Positions 8,041-15,915 of a DNA stretch of 64,000 nucleotides are shown one piece after another. Source of the stretch: CAUPWF01 sp036656795 (GTDB taxonomy: Bacteria; Bacillota; Clostridia; Lachnospirales; Lachnospiraceae); NCBI GenBank assembly GCA_036656795.1, contig JAVXHR010000004.1, positions 45,884 through 109,883 of the forward strand. Direction: 5' to 3'. Within the stretch, counting starts at the first letter, position 1. The number at the start of each line of letters is the position of its first letter. Under the pieces are notes generated by a model. It ran no database searches. It was not told the origin of the DNA and saw only the letters and a list, made by a program, of their open reading frames with translations. Both the position numbers and the translations under genes were made by a program.

Positions 8041-9387
8041 TTAAGATATCATTAGCCCTTCTTCTTTCATCACTGTAACGACTTGCTTTACATATTGGGC
8101 ACATAACTCGTCCGTAGCCGCTTCCACCATTACCCGAATAACAGGCTCCGTTCCACTTTCTCTAACTAAGATACGTCCATCATCTCCTAATGCCCTTGCT
8201 ACAGCATCAATTGCTTCTACGACCCTTTGGTTTTCCCTTGCAAGCTTCTTATCCGATACCCGAACATTCTGCAATAATTGTGGGTATATCTTTACTTCTT
8301 CTGATAATTTTGCAAGACTTTGTTTCTTTTCCAAAATAACTTCCATTACAAGAAGCGATGTTAGAATACCATCTCCTGTTGTTGCATGTTTACTAAAGAT
8401 AATATGTCCAGACTGTTCTCCACCAAGCGAATAATTGTTTTGAACCATATTCTCATACACGTATTTATCTCCAACTGCCGTCTTCTGATACTTAATACCG
8501 GCTCTATCACATGCCTTATAAAGACCCAGATTAGACATAATAGTAGTGACAATCATATTATCATTTAGACGCCCTTGCTCTTTTAAATATTTTCCACATA
8601 CATACAGAATCAAATCACCATCTACTACTTCGCCATTCTCATCTACAGCAATACATCGGTCTGCATCTCCATCATATGCAAATGCAACATCTAATTTTTT
8701 CTCTTTAACAAAATTCTGTAATACTTCAATGTGAGTAGACCCACAATTCTTATTGATATTTGTTCCATCAGGTTCATTGTTAATTACATAAGTCTTAGCA
8801 CCTAGGGCATCATATACACTCTTTGCAATTGCGAATGCACTTCCGTTAGAGCAATCAAGTCCCACACGCATATCTTCAAATGAACGAGTCGCCAATGAGA
8901 TAAGATGACCAATATATCGGTTACGTCCTGCCGCATAATCAATCGTTCTACCTATTGCTTCTTGTTTTGCAAGTGGAATCTCCTCCACCTCTCCATCAAT
9001 ATATGCTTCTACCTTGTCTTCTACTTCTGATTCAAGTTTATGCCCTTTTCCGTTAATTACTTTAATTCCATTATCATAAAATGCATTATGACTTGCAGAA
9101 ATCATAATTCCACAATCAAAGTCTTCCGTACGCGTGACATAAGACACACTTGGAGTCGTTGTTACATGTAGAAGATATGCATCTGCTCCTGAAGCTGTCA
9201 ATCCTGCAACCAATGCATATTCAAACATATAACTGCTTCTTCTTGTATCTTTTCCAATTACAATACGTGCCTTATGCTCTTGCCCATAATACCAGCCAAG
9301 ATATCTCCCTACTTTAAACGCATGTTCTACTGTTAATACTTCATTAGCTTCTCCCCGAAAACCATCGGTTCCAAAATATTTTCCCAT
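8041..9387 (-). CDS. glmM: Phosphoglucosamine mutase GlmM
   Basis: 448 residues, the usual length. MGKYFGTDGFRGEANEVLT opens the protein. The phosphoserine loop is IMISASHNAFYDNGIK, the metal loop is AYDGDADRCIAVD, and the C-terminal phosphate-binding loop is VRESGTEPVIRVMVEA. GlmM converts glucosamine-6-phosphate to glucosamine-1-phosphate for peptidoglycan and UDP-GlcNAc synthesis. AAGGGAG precedes the ATG. A promoter lies about 70-100 bases upstream. Confidence 0.95.
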   Translation of the reverse strand: MGKYFGTDGFRGEANEVLTVEHAFKVGRYLGWYYGQEHKARIVIGKDTRRSSYMFEYALVAGLTASGADAYLLHVTTTPSVSYVTRTEDFDCGIMISASHNAFYDNGIKVINGKGHKLESEVEDKVEAYIDGEVEEIPLAKQEAIGRTIDYAAGRNRYIGHLISLATRSFEDMRVGLDCSNGSAFAIAKSVYDALGAKTYVINNEPDGTNINKNCGSTHIEVLQNFVKEKKLDVAFAYDGDADRCIAVDENGEVVDGDLILYVCGKYLKEQGRLNDNMIVTTIMSNLGLYKACDRAGIKYQKTAVGDKYVYENMVQNNYSLGGEQSGHIIFSKHATTGDGILTSLLVMEVILEKKQSLAKLSEEVKIYPQLLQNVRVSDKKLARENQRVVEAIDAVARALGDDGRILVRESGTEPVIRVMVEAATDELCAQYVKQVVTVMKEEGLMIS

Positions 9388-9455
9388 TTTAATTCTCCCT
9401 TGGTCTTTTGACTTATTGACCGTTTTTTTTGCACAATCAGTTTTTTTACTTTGTT

Positions 9456-9484
9456 ATTATATACGGTTTTAGGAAAATATACAA
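9456..9484 (-). promoter_or_regulatory. Promoter of glmM
   Basis: On the minus strand TTGTAT (9479-9484) and TATAAT (9456-9461) are 17 bases apart, just downstream of the AICAR transformylase stop codon. Confidence 0.65.
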
Positions 9485-9491
9485 CTATTTT

Positions 9492-10670
9492 TTAGTGATG
9501 GAATAATCGGATTCCTGTAAATGCCATTGCCATATGATATTTATTGCAGGTGTCAATTACATTATCATCACGCACAGAACCACCCGGCTGCGCAATATAC
9601 TTCACACCACTTTTATGTGCACGCTCAATATTATCCCCAAATGGGAAGAATGCATCCGAACCTAATGCCACATCCGTCATCTGCTCTAGCCATTCTTTTT
9701 TCTCTTCCATTGTAAAGATATCCGGTTTCACTTTAAAGATATTCTGCCAGATTCCTTCTTCTAAGACGTCCATATAGTCTTCTCCAATATAAAGGTCTAT
9801 GGAATTATCTCGATCCGCTCTTCCTATGCCGTCCACAAATTGGAGTCCCAATACATTTGGTGATTGACGCAAGAACCAGTTATCTGCCTTGCTACCTGCC
9901 AATCTTGTACAATGAATTCTGGATTGTTGTCCTGCTCCAATACCAATTGCCTGTCCATCTTTTGCAAAACAAACAGAATTAGACTGTGTATATTTCAAAG
10001 TAATTAACGAAATAATCAAATCAATCTTGGCAGAATCTGGTATCTCTTGATTCTCTGTCACAACATGAGCCAAGAGTTCACGATTAATATCCAGTTCATT
10101 TCTTCCTTGTTCAAATGTAATTCCATATACTTCTTTATGTTCAATTGGTGCCGGCATATACAACGGGTCTATCTGAACGATATTATAATTTCCTTTTTTC
10201 TTTTGCTTCAATATCTCCAGTGCTTCCGGTTCATATCCGGGTGCAATAACTCCGTCTGATACTTCACGTTTGATAATCTTTGCTGTGGCTACATCGCACA
10301 CATCAGATAAGGCGATAAAATCGCCAAAAGACGACATTCTGTCTGCGCCTCTGGCTCTTGCATAGGCGCATGCCAGTGGTGACAGTTCTCCAAGATCATC
10401 TACCCAGTAGATTTGTGCCATGGTTTTATCTAATGGAAACCCTACTGCTGCACCTGCCGGTGATACATGTTTAAATGAAGTCGCTGCCGGAAGTCCCGTT
10501 GCTTTCTTTAATTCTTTAACCAGTTGCCAACCATTAAATGCATCTAAAAAATTAATATAACCCGGTTTGCCACTAAGTACTTGAATTGGTAGTTCTTTAT
10601 TTTCACCTATATATATCTTAGACGGTTTTTGATTTGGGTTGCAACCGTATTTCAATTCTAATTCTTTCAT
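9492..10670 (-). CDS. Stand-alone AICAR formyltransferase (PurH-like transformylase without IMP cyclohydrolase domain)
   Basis: 392 residues, matching only the transformylase part of PurH. MKELELKYGCNPNQKPSKIYI, then KHVSPAGAAVG (counterpart of the PurH KHxNPCG active-site segment), SFGDFIALSDVCDVATAKIIKREVSDGVIAPGYEP, LKYTQSNSVCFAKDGQAIGIGAGQQSRIHCTRLAGSKAD and ALGSDAFFPFGDNIERA follow in the family order. It should transfer a formyl group from 10-formyl-tetrahydrofolate to AICAR. The missing cyclohydrolase is supplied by the PurO-type gene 39 bases upstream on the same strand. AAGGAGTATATTA precedes the ATG. Confidence 0.9.
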   Translation of the reverse strand: MKELELKYGCNPNQKPSKIYIGENKELPIQVLSGKPGYINFLDAFNGWQLVKELKKATGLPAATSFKHVSPAGAAVGFPLDKTMAQIYWVDDLGELSPLACAYARARGADRMSSFGDFIALSDVCDVATAKIIKREVSDGVIAPGYEPEALEILKQKKKGNYNIVQIDPLYMPAPIEHKEVYGITFEQGRNELDINRELLAHVVTENQEIPDSAKIDLIISLITLKYTQSNSVCFAKDGQAIGIGAGQQSRIHCTRLAGSKADNWFLRQSPNVLGLQFVDGIGRADRDNSIDLYIGEDYMDVLEEGIWQNIFKVKPDIFTMEEKKEWLEQMTDVALGSDAFFPFGDNIERAHKSGVKYIAQPGGSVRDDNVIDTCNKYHMAMAFTGIRLFHH

Positions 10671-10709
10671 TAATATACTCCTTATCCTGATTGATTGGGT
10701 TAATATGTT

Positions 10710-11423
10710 CTATTGGTTTTTATTTACAATTGTGGTTTCATAGGTACCTGTTGCAATATCTATATAGCGAACAAATAATGACACCTTATTCTCCGGATTC
10801 AAACTATTCCATATGGTATCTGTAAAAGTATCCATGTCATCTGGAATGCAAATTAACTTTGGCTCTCCCTGAAAGCTTAATAGTGGGCTGCCATCACACT
10901 GATACGTGTGTATAAAATGCCCCTCCCCGGCCTTGCAGTCTTGATACGCAAATGTATATCGATTGCAAGAGCTTGGATCTCCATGATTGCTCTTTAGAAT
11001 TGATAATGCATAATTATAAGAATTTGCTTCCACATGCATCACTCCCGAGATACGTGGTGTGTAGTTCGGCGCATCCGGCTCAAATTCTCTGCAACGTAAT
11101 GATTGTTCAAAGGTCATCTGCTTGTCCAATCCCTCATAAATTGTATCTGTTTGGTCTCCGTTGGTCACAATGGTCTTATTCCCCAACACTCGAACCGGCG
11201 CATATATAATTAGACTTGGATCTGTTAATTTGGAAGGTTCAAATGCTTCTGTGCGAATCCCTTCCCCATATTTTACAAATATGCGGTTACGACTATTTTC
11301 ACTTCTACCCATAATAAAATAGGCGGTAACCGCTTTTTTCCCATCTGTGGATTTCCCTATGATGATTCCTCTTCCCGGATAAGAATTACTTTGCAGTTCT
11401 TTTTCAATTGATATCATTTCCAT
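10710..11423 (-). CDS. purO: IMP cyclohydrolase, archaeal PurO type
   Basis: 237 residues resembling archaeal PurO rather than the PurH cyclohydrolase domain. The N-terminus reads YPGRGIIIGKSTDGKKAVTA followed by YFIMGRSENSRNRIFV, which has the spacing of the archaeal family, and later PNYTPRISGVMHVEANSYNYALSILK. The expected reaction is closure of FAICAR to IMP, the last step of purine synthesis. It precedes the stand-alone transformylase by 39 bases, so both last steps are co-transcribed from separate genes. AAGGAGATAAAGTC precedes the ATG. The family call is from memory of the motif pattern. Confidence 0.82.
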   Translation of the reverse strand: MEMISIEKELQSNSYPGRGIIIGKSTDGKKAVTAYFIMGRSENSRNRIFVKYGEGIRTEAFEPSKLTDPSLIIYAPVRVLGNKTIVTNGDQTDTIYEGLDKQMTFEQSLRCREFEPDAPNYTPRISGVMHVEANSYNYALSILKSNHGDPSSCNRYTFAYQDCKAGEGHFIHTYQCDGSPLLSFQGEPKLICIPDDMDTFTDTIWNSLNPENKVSLFVRYIDIATGTYETTIVNKNQ

Positions 11424-11550
11424 GACTTTATCTCCTTTATTGTGCGCTTTTTGCTACTTATCTTACATTATATAGATATTACATCTATATTTCTAGTAGT
11501 TGATACTATATTTTTTTGAAATCTATTATAATCTGTTGGCAAATGAACGC

Positions 11551-12363
11551 TTAAAGATTATCCAGACCCTTCTTCCACGCACCCGGACCCACACGTTCAT
11601 ATGGTGCAGCCACTCCATGTTGTTTCTCCCAATTGATGGTGGTACGTTCTGTTATTGGTCCAAAAGATCCATCTACTGTTACTCCTATAATCGATTGCCA
11701 TACTTTTACTACTCTTCCTGTCATTCCTCGTTTTAAAATCGGCATAGTTACTGTCACTGTACATCTACCTCCTGCTACGTCTGTGATTGAATTATTTGGT
11801 TGTAAATCCCCGGGGTCTTGTGGTTTACTTGGTTCTTGCGATATGAGTTTCCTATTTAGTATCCCTTCTGCAATTGCTCTCCCCATCTTTGTTGCATCCC
11901 ATCTATCATAATCTTCTTTGGAATCTACAAAGGCACACTCCACCAATACCGCTCTTGCCTTTGTTTTATTCAATACATACAATTTTGTATTATATTTTGC
12001 CCCTCTATTACGATATCCAAGGTTAGCTACACTTGCACTGATTGCGCTACATTCCTTTTGCATCGCAACGCTTCTTCCCAATACTTCCACTCCATGTCCT
12101 CCACCTGCATTTAGATGAATTGAAATATCCAAATCTACAGTGTGTGCATTGCACTTGTTGACGATATATTTCAGAACACCTGACTGATTAAGTCCTTCCT
12201 CACAAGTACAATCATAGACCGTATGTCCCTCCATTTTCAAGAAATATATTAAAGCATCTTTTACAGCCCTCGCTTCACTAGATTCATTTAAAAATCCATT
12301 TGCTCCAGTTGCTCCACCAGAATTGCTTGGTGCGTGTCCTGCATGTACATTATAAGTTGCCAT
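11551..12363 (-). CDS. Phage-type N-acetylmuramoyl-L-alanine amidase (endolysin)
   Basis: 270 residues. The N-terminal 180 are an Amidase_3 zinc domain: NVHAGHAPSNSGGATG (first histidine), the glutamate in NESSEARAVKDAL, DISIHLNAGGGHGVEV (second histidine) and AVLVECAFVDSKEDYDRW (catalytic glutamate). After a proline-rich linker the last 65 residues resemble a peptidoglycan-binding repeat (LKRGMTGRVVKVWQSIIGV, then DGSFGPITE). It has no signal peptide, as expected for a holin-dependent lysin. It starts directly at the holin stop codon (TAG-ATG), so the two form a lysis cassette. It lies in decayed mobile DNA but looks intact. Confidence 0.86.
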   Translation of the reverse strand: MATYNVHAGHAPSNSGGATGANGFLNESSEARAVKDALIYFLKMEGHTVYDCTCEEGLNQSGVLKYIVNKCNAHTVDLDISIHLNAGGGHGVEVLGRSVAMQKECSAISASVANLGYRNRGAKYNTKLYVLNKTKARAVLVECAFVDSKEDYDRWDATKMGRAIAEGILNRKLISQEPSKPQDPGDLQPNNSITDVAGGRCTVTVTMPILKRGMTGRVVKVWQSIIGVTVDGSFGPITERTTINWEKQHGVAAPYERVGPGAWKKGLDNL

Positions 12364-12639
12364 CTAGTTTTCCCCACTTTCATTTTCCACTATTTTTTTA
12401 AATACTTGATGCAATCCTGTGCTTGCTAATCCACTAAATGCACCATACACTACATTCTCCATGGAAATCGACGAATTTACCACACAACCTAAAACTGCTC
12501 CTAACACTGTCAGTATCGTTGGTATATATTGGTTACTGATCTTATCTAGCCACCCAATATGTTTAATACAATATCCCACCATGAGACATGATATCAATAC
12601 CAGGGGCATATAAAAATCCGTTAAAAATGTTACATCCAT
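12364..12639 (-). CDS. Phage holin (A118/Hol118-like)
   Basis: 91 residues with two or three hydrophobic segments (YMPLVLISCLMVGYCI at 10-25, IPTILTVLGAVLGCVV at about 39-54, and a weaker VVYGAFSGLASTGLH) and a charged C-terminus. The arrangement, with a glycine-rich GAFSGLASTGLHQVFKK near the end, resembles Hol118-type holins. Holins form membrane lesions that let the cytoplasmic lysin reach the wall. AGAGGG precedes the ATG. It is immediately followed by the amidase. Confidence 0.72.
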   Translation of the reverse strand: MDVTFLTDFYMPLVLISCLMVGYCIKHIGWLDKISNQYIPTILTVLGAVLGCVVNSSISMENVVYGAFSGLASTGLHQVFKKIVENESGEN

Positions 12640-12778
12640 GTTATAATCCCTCTTTCTTTTCTATGATTTTTGTTTCTCTGATTTTATGGTATATAACATC
12701 TTATGATGGTTTTGGGGTTTTGCCACAATGTAGTACTGCTTCTTACTTTCTTCTGATAATACAATAATTTATGATGAA

Positions 12779-12935
12779 TTATGTAGAAGCATACGCCCCC
12801 ACGCTATTGTGTGGCGCTGAGATATCATTGCTTTATCCCCATGTAACTGTTGCACGTTCTGTCACCTGTCCAAAAGCCCCATCTACGGTTACTCCTATAA
12901 TTGATTGCCATACTCTTACGGCTCTTCCTGATTAT
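12779..12935 (-). pseudogene. Fragment of a second lysin C-terminal domain
   Basis: Read on the minus strand this gives GRAVRVWQSIIGVTVDGAFG, then QVTERATVTWG, a stop, and a tail with APHNSVGAYA. It matches the peptidoglycan-binding end of the amidase at 11551-12363 closely, and the tail aligns with APYERVGPGAW of that protein. A stop codon (TAA) lies just upstream and another interrupts it, so it is a dead scrap from a duplication or a second phage. Confidence 0.75.
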
Positions 12936-13224
12936 TAAATTTAGTCTTGGGCACTGCATGCTTGGGATTTGTCATTGTTCTTTATATTCTTCAACCAGTA
13001 AAAAAGAGTATAAAAATAAGACGCTTCCACGCCTTTATTTATAAGCGCCACCCAATAATTGAGGGGCGATAATGTAACCTATGCTGTTTAAATATTTAAT
13101 ACTGTTTCGATAGTTGCTCCGCTACTATTATATCATTATTGAACTCTTTGACGTCCATAGATTTTTCAAAAGCCTTTAATATCTTATAGATTATTTTAAA
13201 ATTATCCATCATAATACTTATTTT
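12936..13224 (-). other. Non-coding stretch in mobile-element remnant
   Basis: I see no supported gene here. The sequence is AT-rich with stops in all frames and a few weak inverted repeats. With the pseudogene fragment and 12640-12778, it makes a 585-base stretch with no intact gene upstream of the holin. Confidence 0.5.
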
Positions 13225-13383
13225 TTATTCATCGAACATTATCCCATCATGGCATTCTTTATCGACTGGTTCCCACATTACGTCATGTGAAATTCCCTCT
13301 GGAAACGCTTCACATGTAGGAATTTCATTGTTGTCTTCAAAGAAGCGATTGCAAGACATACATTTGGGTATCTTCATATTCAT
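13225..13383 (-). CDS. Small cysteine-containing protein, phage-associated type
   Basis: About 52 residues starting MNMKIPKCMSCNRFFEDNN, with CEAFPEGISHDVMWEPVD and an acidic end. The CxxC plus later cysteine, and the PxC-A-F-P-x-G-I core, recall small proteins common in clostridial prophages, function unknown. The ribosome site is weak and the start (13383 or 13377) is uncertain. Its 5' end overlaps, in another frame, the scaffold-like fragment, suggesting a deletion joined the two. Confidence 0.45.
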   Translation of the reverse strand: MNMKIPKCMSCNRFFEDNNEIPTCEAFPEGISHDVMWEPVDKECHDGIMFDE

Positions 13384-13489
13384 CCATACACTTTCTCGGC
13401 TTATCCTTTGGAGTGTCAACACTTTGTTGGACAGTTTTTATAAGGTCTGGTTTCTCCAAACCAAGTTCTTTTAAAAATTCTGTTTTCAT
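13337..13489 (-). pseudogene. N-terminal remnant of a phage scaffold-like protein
   Basis: An ATG at 13489 has a good AGGAG site, and the frame begins MKTEFLKELGLEKPDLIKTV, which resembles the first residues of Gp20-type phage scaffold proteins (normally far longer). The frame ends after 50 residues inside the next small gene. I read it as the 5' stump of a lost structural gene. The family link rests only on this short match. Confidence 0.35.
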
Positions 13490-13616
13490 ACTGCGGTCTC
13501 CTTTCGTTTTAGGTTGTATTAGGCGTGTATCCATCCTCTACGAATCGACTGTTTTAGGTCTAATCTGCCGACCAAATGGGTATAAAAATACCACTCATTA
13601 TTCAGAACGAGTGGTA

Positions 13617-13814
13617 TTACCCTTCGCTATACGGACACGCGTTACATTTTCTTCGTGCCTCTTCAATTTCTTCAAGCTCTGAAAGCTCCTTAGTGGATGA
13701 TTCCTTAAAGAACCCCGTTAAACACATCATGGAATCATAACAAAGGTCAGCACTTATAATCTTGTTGTACGCAGGGCAGTAATGATCTGCATCGTATTCT
13801 AAATTATCTGACAT
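13617..13814 (-). CDS. Small cysteine-rich protein of unknown function
   Basis: 65 residues with cysteines in CPAYNKIISADLCYDSMMCL and CNACPYSEG, a spacing that suggests a small metal-binding fold. The middle is acidic and helical. GGAGGTGATGAATAAGA precedes the ATG. Similar short Cys proteins occur in clostridial prophages and integrative elements; none has a known role. Confidence 0.55.
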   Translation of the reverse strand: MSDNLEYDADHYCPAYNKIISADLCYDSMMCLTGFFKESSTKELSELEEIEEARRKCNACPYSEG

Positions 13815-13838
13815 TCTTATTCATCACCTCCAATATTT

Positions 13839-14036
13839 TTAATGTGTTGTTATCGAAATCCGTTTTGTTCCATGCCGTTTTATATATCCAGTCATCACCA
13901 TTTTTTTGATAACTGAAACTCCACCATCGCTAAAAAACACCTGACGCTTTCTGCCCCACTGGATAAACATAACCTTAGCATTTGTATTTGCCATATAGCC
14001 TCGTATTTCATCATCTGTAATATACCTTTCTGCCAT
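13839..14036 (-). CDS. Hypothetical small protein
   Basis: About 65 residues starting MAERYITDDEIRGYMANTNA, then KVMFIQWGRKRQVFFSDGG, and a basic end. No known domain. Neither this ATG nor one three codons upstream (14045) has a visible ribosome site, so it may be a broken or translationally coupled remnant. It ends about 25 bases before the next small gene on the same strand. Confidence 0.35.
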   Translation of the reverse strand: MAERYITDDEIRGYMANTNAKVMFIQWGRKRQVFFSDGGVSVIKKMVMTGYIKRHGTKRISITTH

Positions 14037-14096
14037 TCTGTGCATAATTATGGTACGGGTCTTTAGTTCCTTCTGACAGGATAAACGCTTGCTTCC

Positions 14097-14204
14097 TTAC
14101 AGCTGAAGTACAACTCCTTTTTTGATTCCGAGAGATTTTAGCTCTTCTTGCAGATCATAAAATTGTCTGCTACTTGATGGACACTGCTCAATATATTCAT
14201 ATCG
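14097..14204 (-). pseudogene. Startless reading frame in mobile remnant
   Basis: An open frame on the minus strand reads YEYIEQCPSSSRQFYDLQEE, then LKSLGIKKGVVLQL and a stop. It has no start codon; a nearby ATG with an upstream GGAAGG is in another frame and stops after 20 codons. A one-base shift would restore a plausible 34-35 residue protein, so I read it as a frameshifted small gene. Confidence 0.3.
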
Positions 14205-14423
14205 TCACCTTCCTTCATTTAGCATTCTGATAGCTATATCAAACAGCTTTAAGAATTTATTGCAAGTATTAACTTCTTTTTTATAACTTTTATATCTACT
14301 TGAACCTACTATTTGCATTTCCAAGTTTGCAGATGCCATTTTCAGGAAATGGCACCACGTTTCTCTTTCTGTGTTCAACCAATTCAAACATAGTTCAATA
14401 CTTTGTTCATTATCAAACCGCAC
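14205..14423 (-). CDS. Hypothetical small protein
   Basis: 72 residues, GTG start, reading MRFDNEQSIELCLNWLNTER and then a helical, lysine-rich C-terminal half. No known motif. It overlaps the 3' end of the next upstream ORF by 40 bases and the ribosome site is weak. It may be a remnant. Confidence 0.3.
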   Translation of the reverse strand: MRFDNEQSIELCLNWLNTERETWCHFLKMASANLEMQIVGSSRYKSYKKEVNTCNKFLKLFDIAIRMLNEGR

Positions 14424-14575
14424 CTGATAAAAAACTCGAATAATTTTGTGACGCGCTGCGATTTAGAATAGTGAATTAAATCTGTATCATCAATCTTATC
14501 GTTATAATAAAACAGTTTGTGCAGGTCTATTTCCATATGTCCTGAACCGTATTTTATTTTTATTATATTCTGCAT
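14384..14575 (-). CDS. Hypothetical small protein in mobile remnant
   Basis: 63 residues starting MQNIIKIKYGSGHMEIDLHK. The ATG overlaps the stop of the preceding fragment (TGATG), and GGGGTGATG may serve as the ribosome site, so translation would have been coupled to the lost upstream gene. No known domain. Confidence 0.4.
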   Translation of the reverse strand: MQNIIKIKYGSGHMEIDLHKLFYYNDKIDDTDLIHYSKSQRVTKLFEFFIRCGLIMNKVLNYV

Positions 14576-14751
14576 CACATCACCCCAAAATCTTTCAATC
14601 TTTTCTTTGCCTTGTCTACATACCACTGTTTATCAAGCTTCGCCGGACACTTCGCATCTGTCACATCTTCATTTGCTATGACGCAGTGTTCCGGGGTGTT
14701 ACCAAACTTTTCACCCTTTCGTACTCTTTCCCTCTTAAGCTGATTTTCATA
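14575..14751 (-). pseudogene. C-terminal fragment of an unrecognised phage-type gene
   Basis: An open minus-strand frame with no start reads YENQLKRERVRKGEKFGNTP, EHCVIANEDVTDAKCPAKLD and KQWYVDKAKKRLKDFGVM before the stop. It has good protein character and looks like the end of a larger phage replication or processing protein, which I cannot name. A stop codon (TAA) just upstream, at about 14754, marks where the rest was lost. Confidence 0.45.
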
Positions 14752-14761
14752 TTATTGTACT

Positions 14762-14842
14762 TTTTGTATACAGGGTGTAACAGAAACAGTATATACGCAT
14801 TTTGAAATAGAAGAATTGATAGACGCAATCAATAAAATATAG
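14762..14842 (+). pseudogene. C-terminal tail of a tyrosine recombinase (integrase)
   Basis: A plus-strand frame reading GVTETVYTHFEIEELIDAIN and ending KI-stop resembles the last residues of phage or conjugative-element integrases, including the region of the catalytic tyrosine (YTH). Nothing upstream continues the gene. A good terminator follows directly. It meets the minus-strand fragment at about 14752-14765, which must be a deletion or recombination junction. Confidence 0.6.
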
Positions 14843-14878
14843 AATAAGGCGGGGCTTATAACTCCACCTTATTTTTTT
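14843..14878 (+). terminator. Terminator of the lost integrase gene
   Basis: An ATAAGG...CCTTAT stem of about 10 bp with one mismatch is followed by seven T residues on the plus strand, immediately after the integrase tail. It overlaps the 3' end of the convergent gene at 14869. Confidence 0.65.
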
Positions 14879-15276
14879 CGTGTTTTTCCTATAATTCGTC
14901 TTACCTCTGATGTTTTTTCACAATGGATATTTCTACTTCCCGTTTCATCATTCACAAAGCCAGGTTTTAAATATATAAAATACCCTTCCTCCTTTGTATA
15001 AGACAAGTCTTGTATCATATCATAATATTTTCTAGGCACTTGCCACTTTTCCAGCATTCGCTGTTGTTCTTCATTAAAACCTTGCTTTTTCTTTCCTAAT
15101 CTGCTTTCCCCCGTTGCCAGGTCATCACACACTAGCGCGTATAGATATTCGTTAACTGACATTTTTAGTTTTTCGGCAGTTTCTTTTATTCTTTCCTTTT
15201 CCCCTTTTAGCAAAGTGAATTCTATTCTGTCGTAATTTTCTTTGCGATGTTGGTTTTTGTATTCTGTTCTATTCAT
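14869..15276 (-). CDS. Ribbon-helix-helix-like mobilisation/plasmid-type protein
   Basis: 135 residues. The N-terminal part, starting YDRIEFTLLKGEKERIKETA and running into KLKMSVNEYLYALVCDDLA, has the beta-strand then two helices pattern of ribbon-helix-helix proteins encoded on plasmids and integrative elements. A hydrophilic half ending in a basic tail follows. Such proteins act as transcription or relaxosome accessory factors. AAGAAGGG precedes the ATG. Three 11-bp direct repeats lie 75 bases upstream of its start, a plausible binding site. Function is inferred from fold pattern and context only. Confidence 0.55.
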   Translation of the reverse strand: MNRTEYKNQHRKENYDRIEFTLLKGEKERIKETAEKLKMSVNEYLYALVCDDLATGESRLGKKKQGFNEEQQRMLEKWQVPRKYYDMIQDLSYTKEEGYFIYLKPGFVNDETGSRNIHCEKTSEVRRIIGKTRKK

Positions 15277-15350
15277 CTTTTGCCCTTCTTTCCGCTTTTT
15301 GACAGTATATCAAAGTCTTCCGTAAGACACAACCTTTTTATCTTTCTGTT

Positions 15351-15383
15351 TGTAAGTTACCTGTAAGTTATGTGTAAGTTACC
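15351..15383 (+). repeat. Three tandem 11-bp iteron-like repeats
   Basis: TGTAAGTTACC, TGTAAGTTATG and TGTAAGTTACC occur head to tail with an exact 11-bp period, near one helical turn. They sit upstream of the ribbon-helix-helix-like gene in mobile-element remnants. Such arrays serve as replication iterons or operators. A short inverted repeat (GTCTT-N4-AAGAC) lies at 15315-15328. Confidence 0.75.
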
Positions 15384-15435
15384 GATAAATTTTGACTGTT
15401 TTTTGTGGTGTCTCATATTTTTAAAGACATAAAGA

Positions 15436-15467
15436 AAACCCAGGAAATATAAGCATTTCCTGGGTTT
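15436..15467 (-). terminator. Terminator of the rplM-rpsI operon
   Basis: A perfect 13-bp stem (AAACCCAGGAAAT with ATTTCCTGGGTTT, 6-base loop) lies 27 bases after the rpsI stop. T-rich sequence follows on both strands. Confidence 0.85.
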
Positions 15468-15493
15468 GTATCTTTTCTCGTATTCGGTTGGAA

Positions 15494-15886
15494 CTATCGT
15501 TTACTGAACTGTGGTGCACGTCTAGCTGCTTTAAGTCCGTATTTTTTACGTTCTTTCATACGTGGATCACGTGTTAAGTATCCTGCTTTTTTTAGAATTG
15601 GACGGTATTCTATATCTGCTTGAAGTAATGCTCTTGATACTCCATGACGGATTGCTCCTGCCTGTCCTGTGTATCCACCACCATGTACATTTACAATTAC
15701 ATCAAATTTATCGAGTGTTTCTGTTGCAACAAGTGGTTGACGAACTACAACTTTTAATGTTTCAAGTCCTAGATATTCATCAATGTTTCTTTTATTTATT
15801 GTTATATTACCTGTTCCAGGTACCAAATATACTCTTGCAATTGATTTTTTTCTTCTTCCTGTTCCGTAGAATTTTGCTTTAGCCAC
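15494..15886 (-). CDS. rpsI: 30S ribosomal protein S9
   Basis: 130 residues, usual length. Starts MAKAKFYGTGRRKKSIARVY, contains VNVHGGGYTGQAGAIRHGVSRAL and ends with the basic tail APQFSKR, whose terminal arginine contacts P-site tRNA. It is 29 bases downstream of rplM, as in most bacteria. GGAGG precedes the start. Confidence 0.97.
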   Translation of the reverse strand: MAKAKFYGTGRRKKSIARVYLVPGTGNITINKRNIDEYLGLETLKVVVRQPLVATETLDKFDVIVNVHGGGYTGQAGAIRHGVSRALLQADIEYRPILKKAGYLTRDPRMKERKKYGLKAARRAPQFSKR

Positions 15887-15915
15887 TGTAATTTCCTCCT
15901 TCTTTTAAATGTTCC

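Noticed and set aside
11424..11550. Purine riboswitch before the PurO-type gene
   Set aside because: The AT-rich intergenic sequence shows none of the purine-aptamer three-way junction motifs.
15351..15383. CRISPR array
   Set aside because: Only three 11-bp units with no spacers; no cas gene anywhere in the window.
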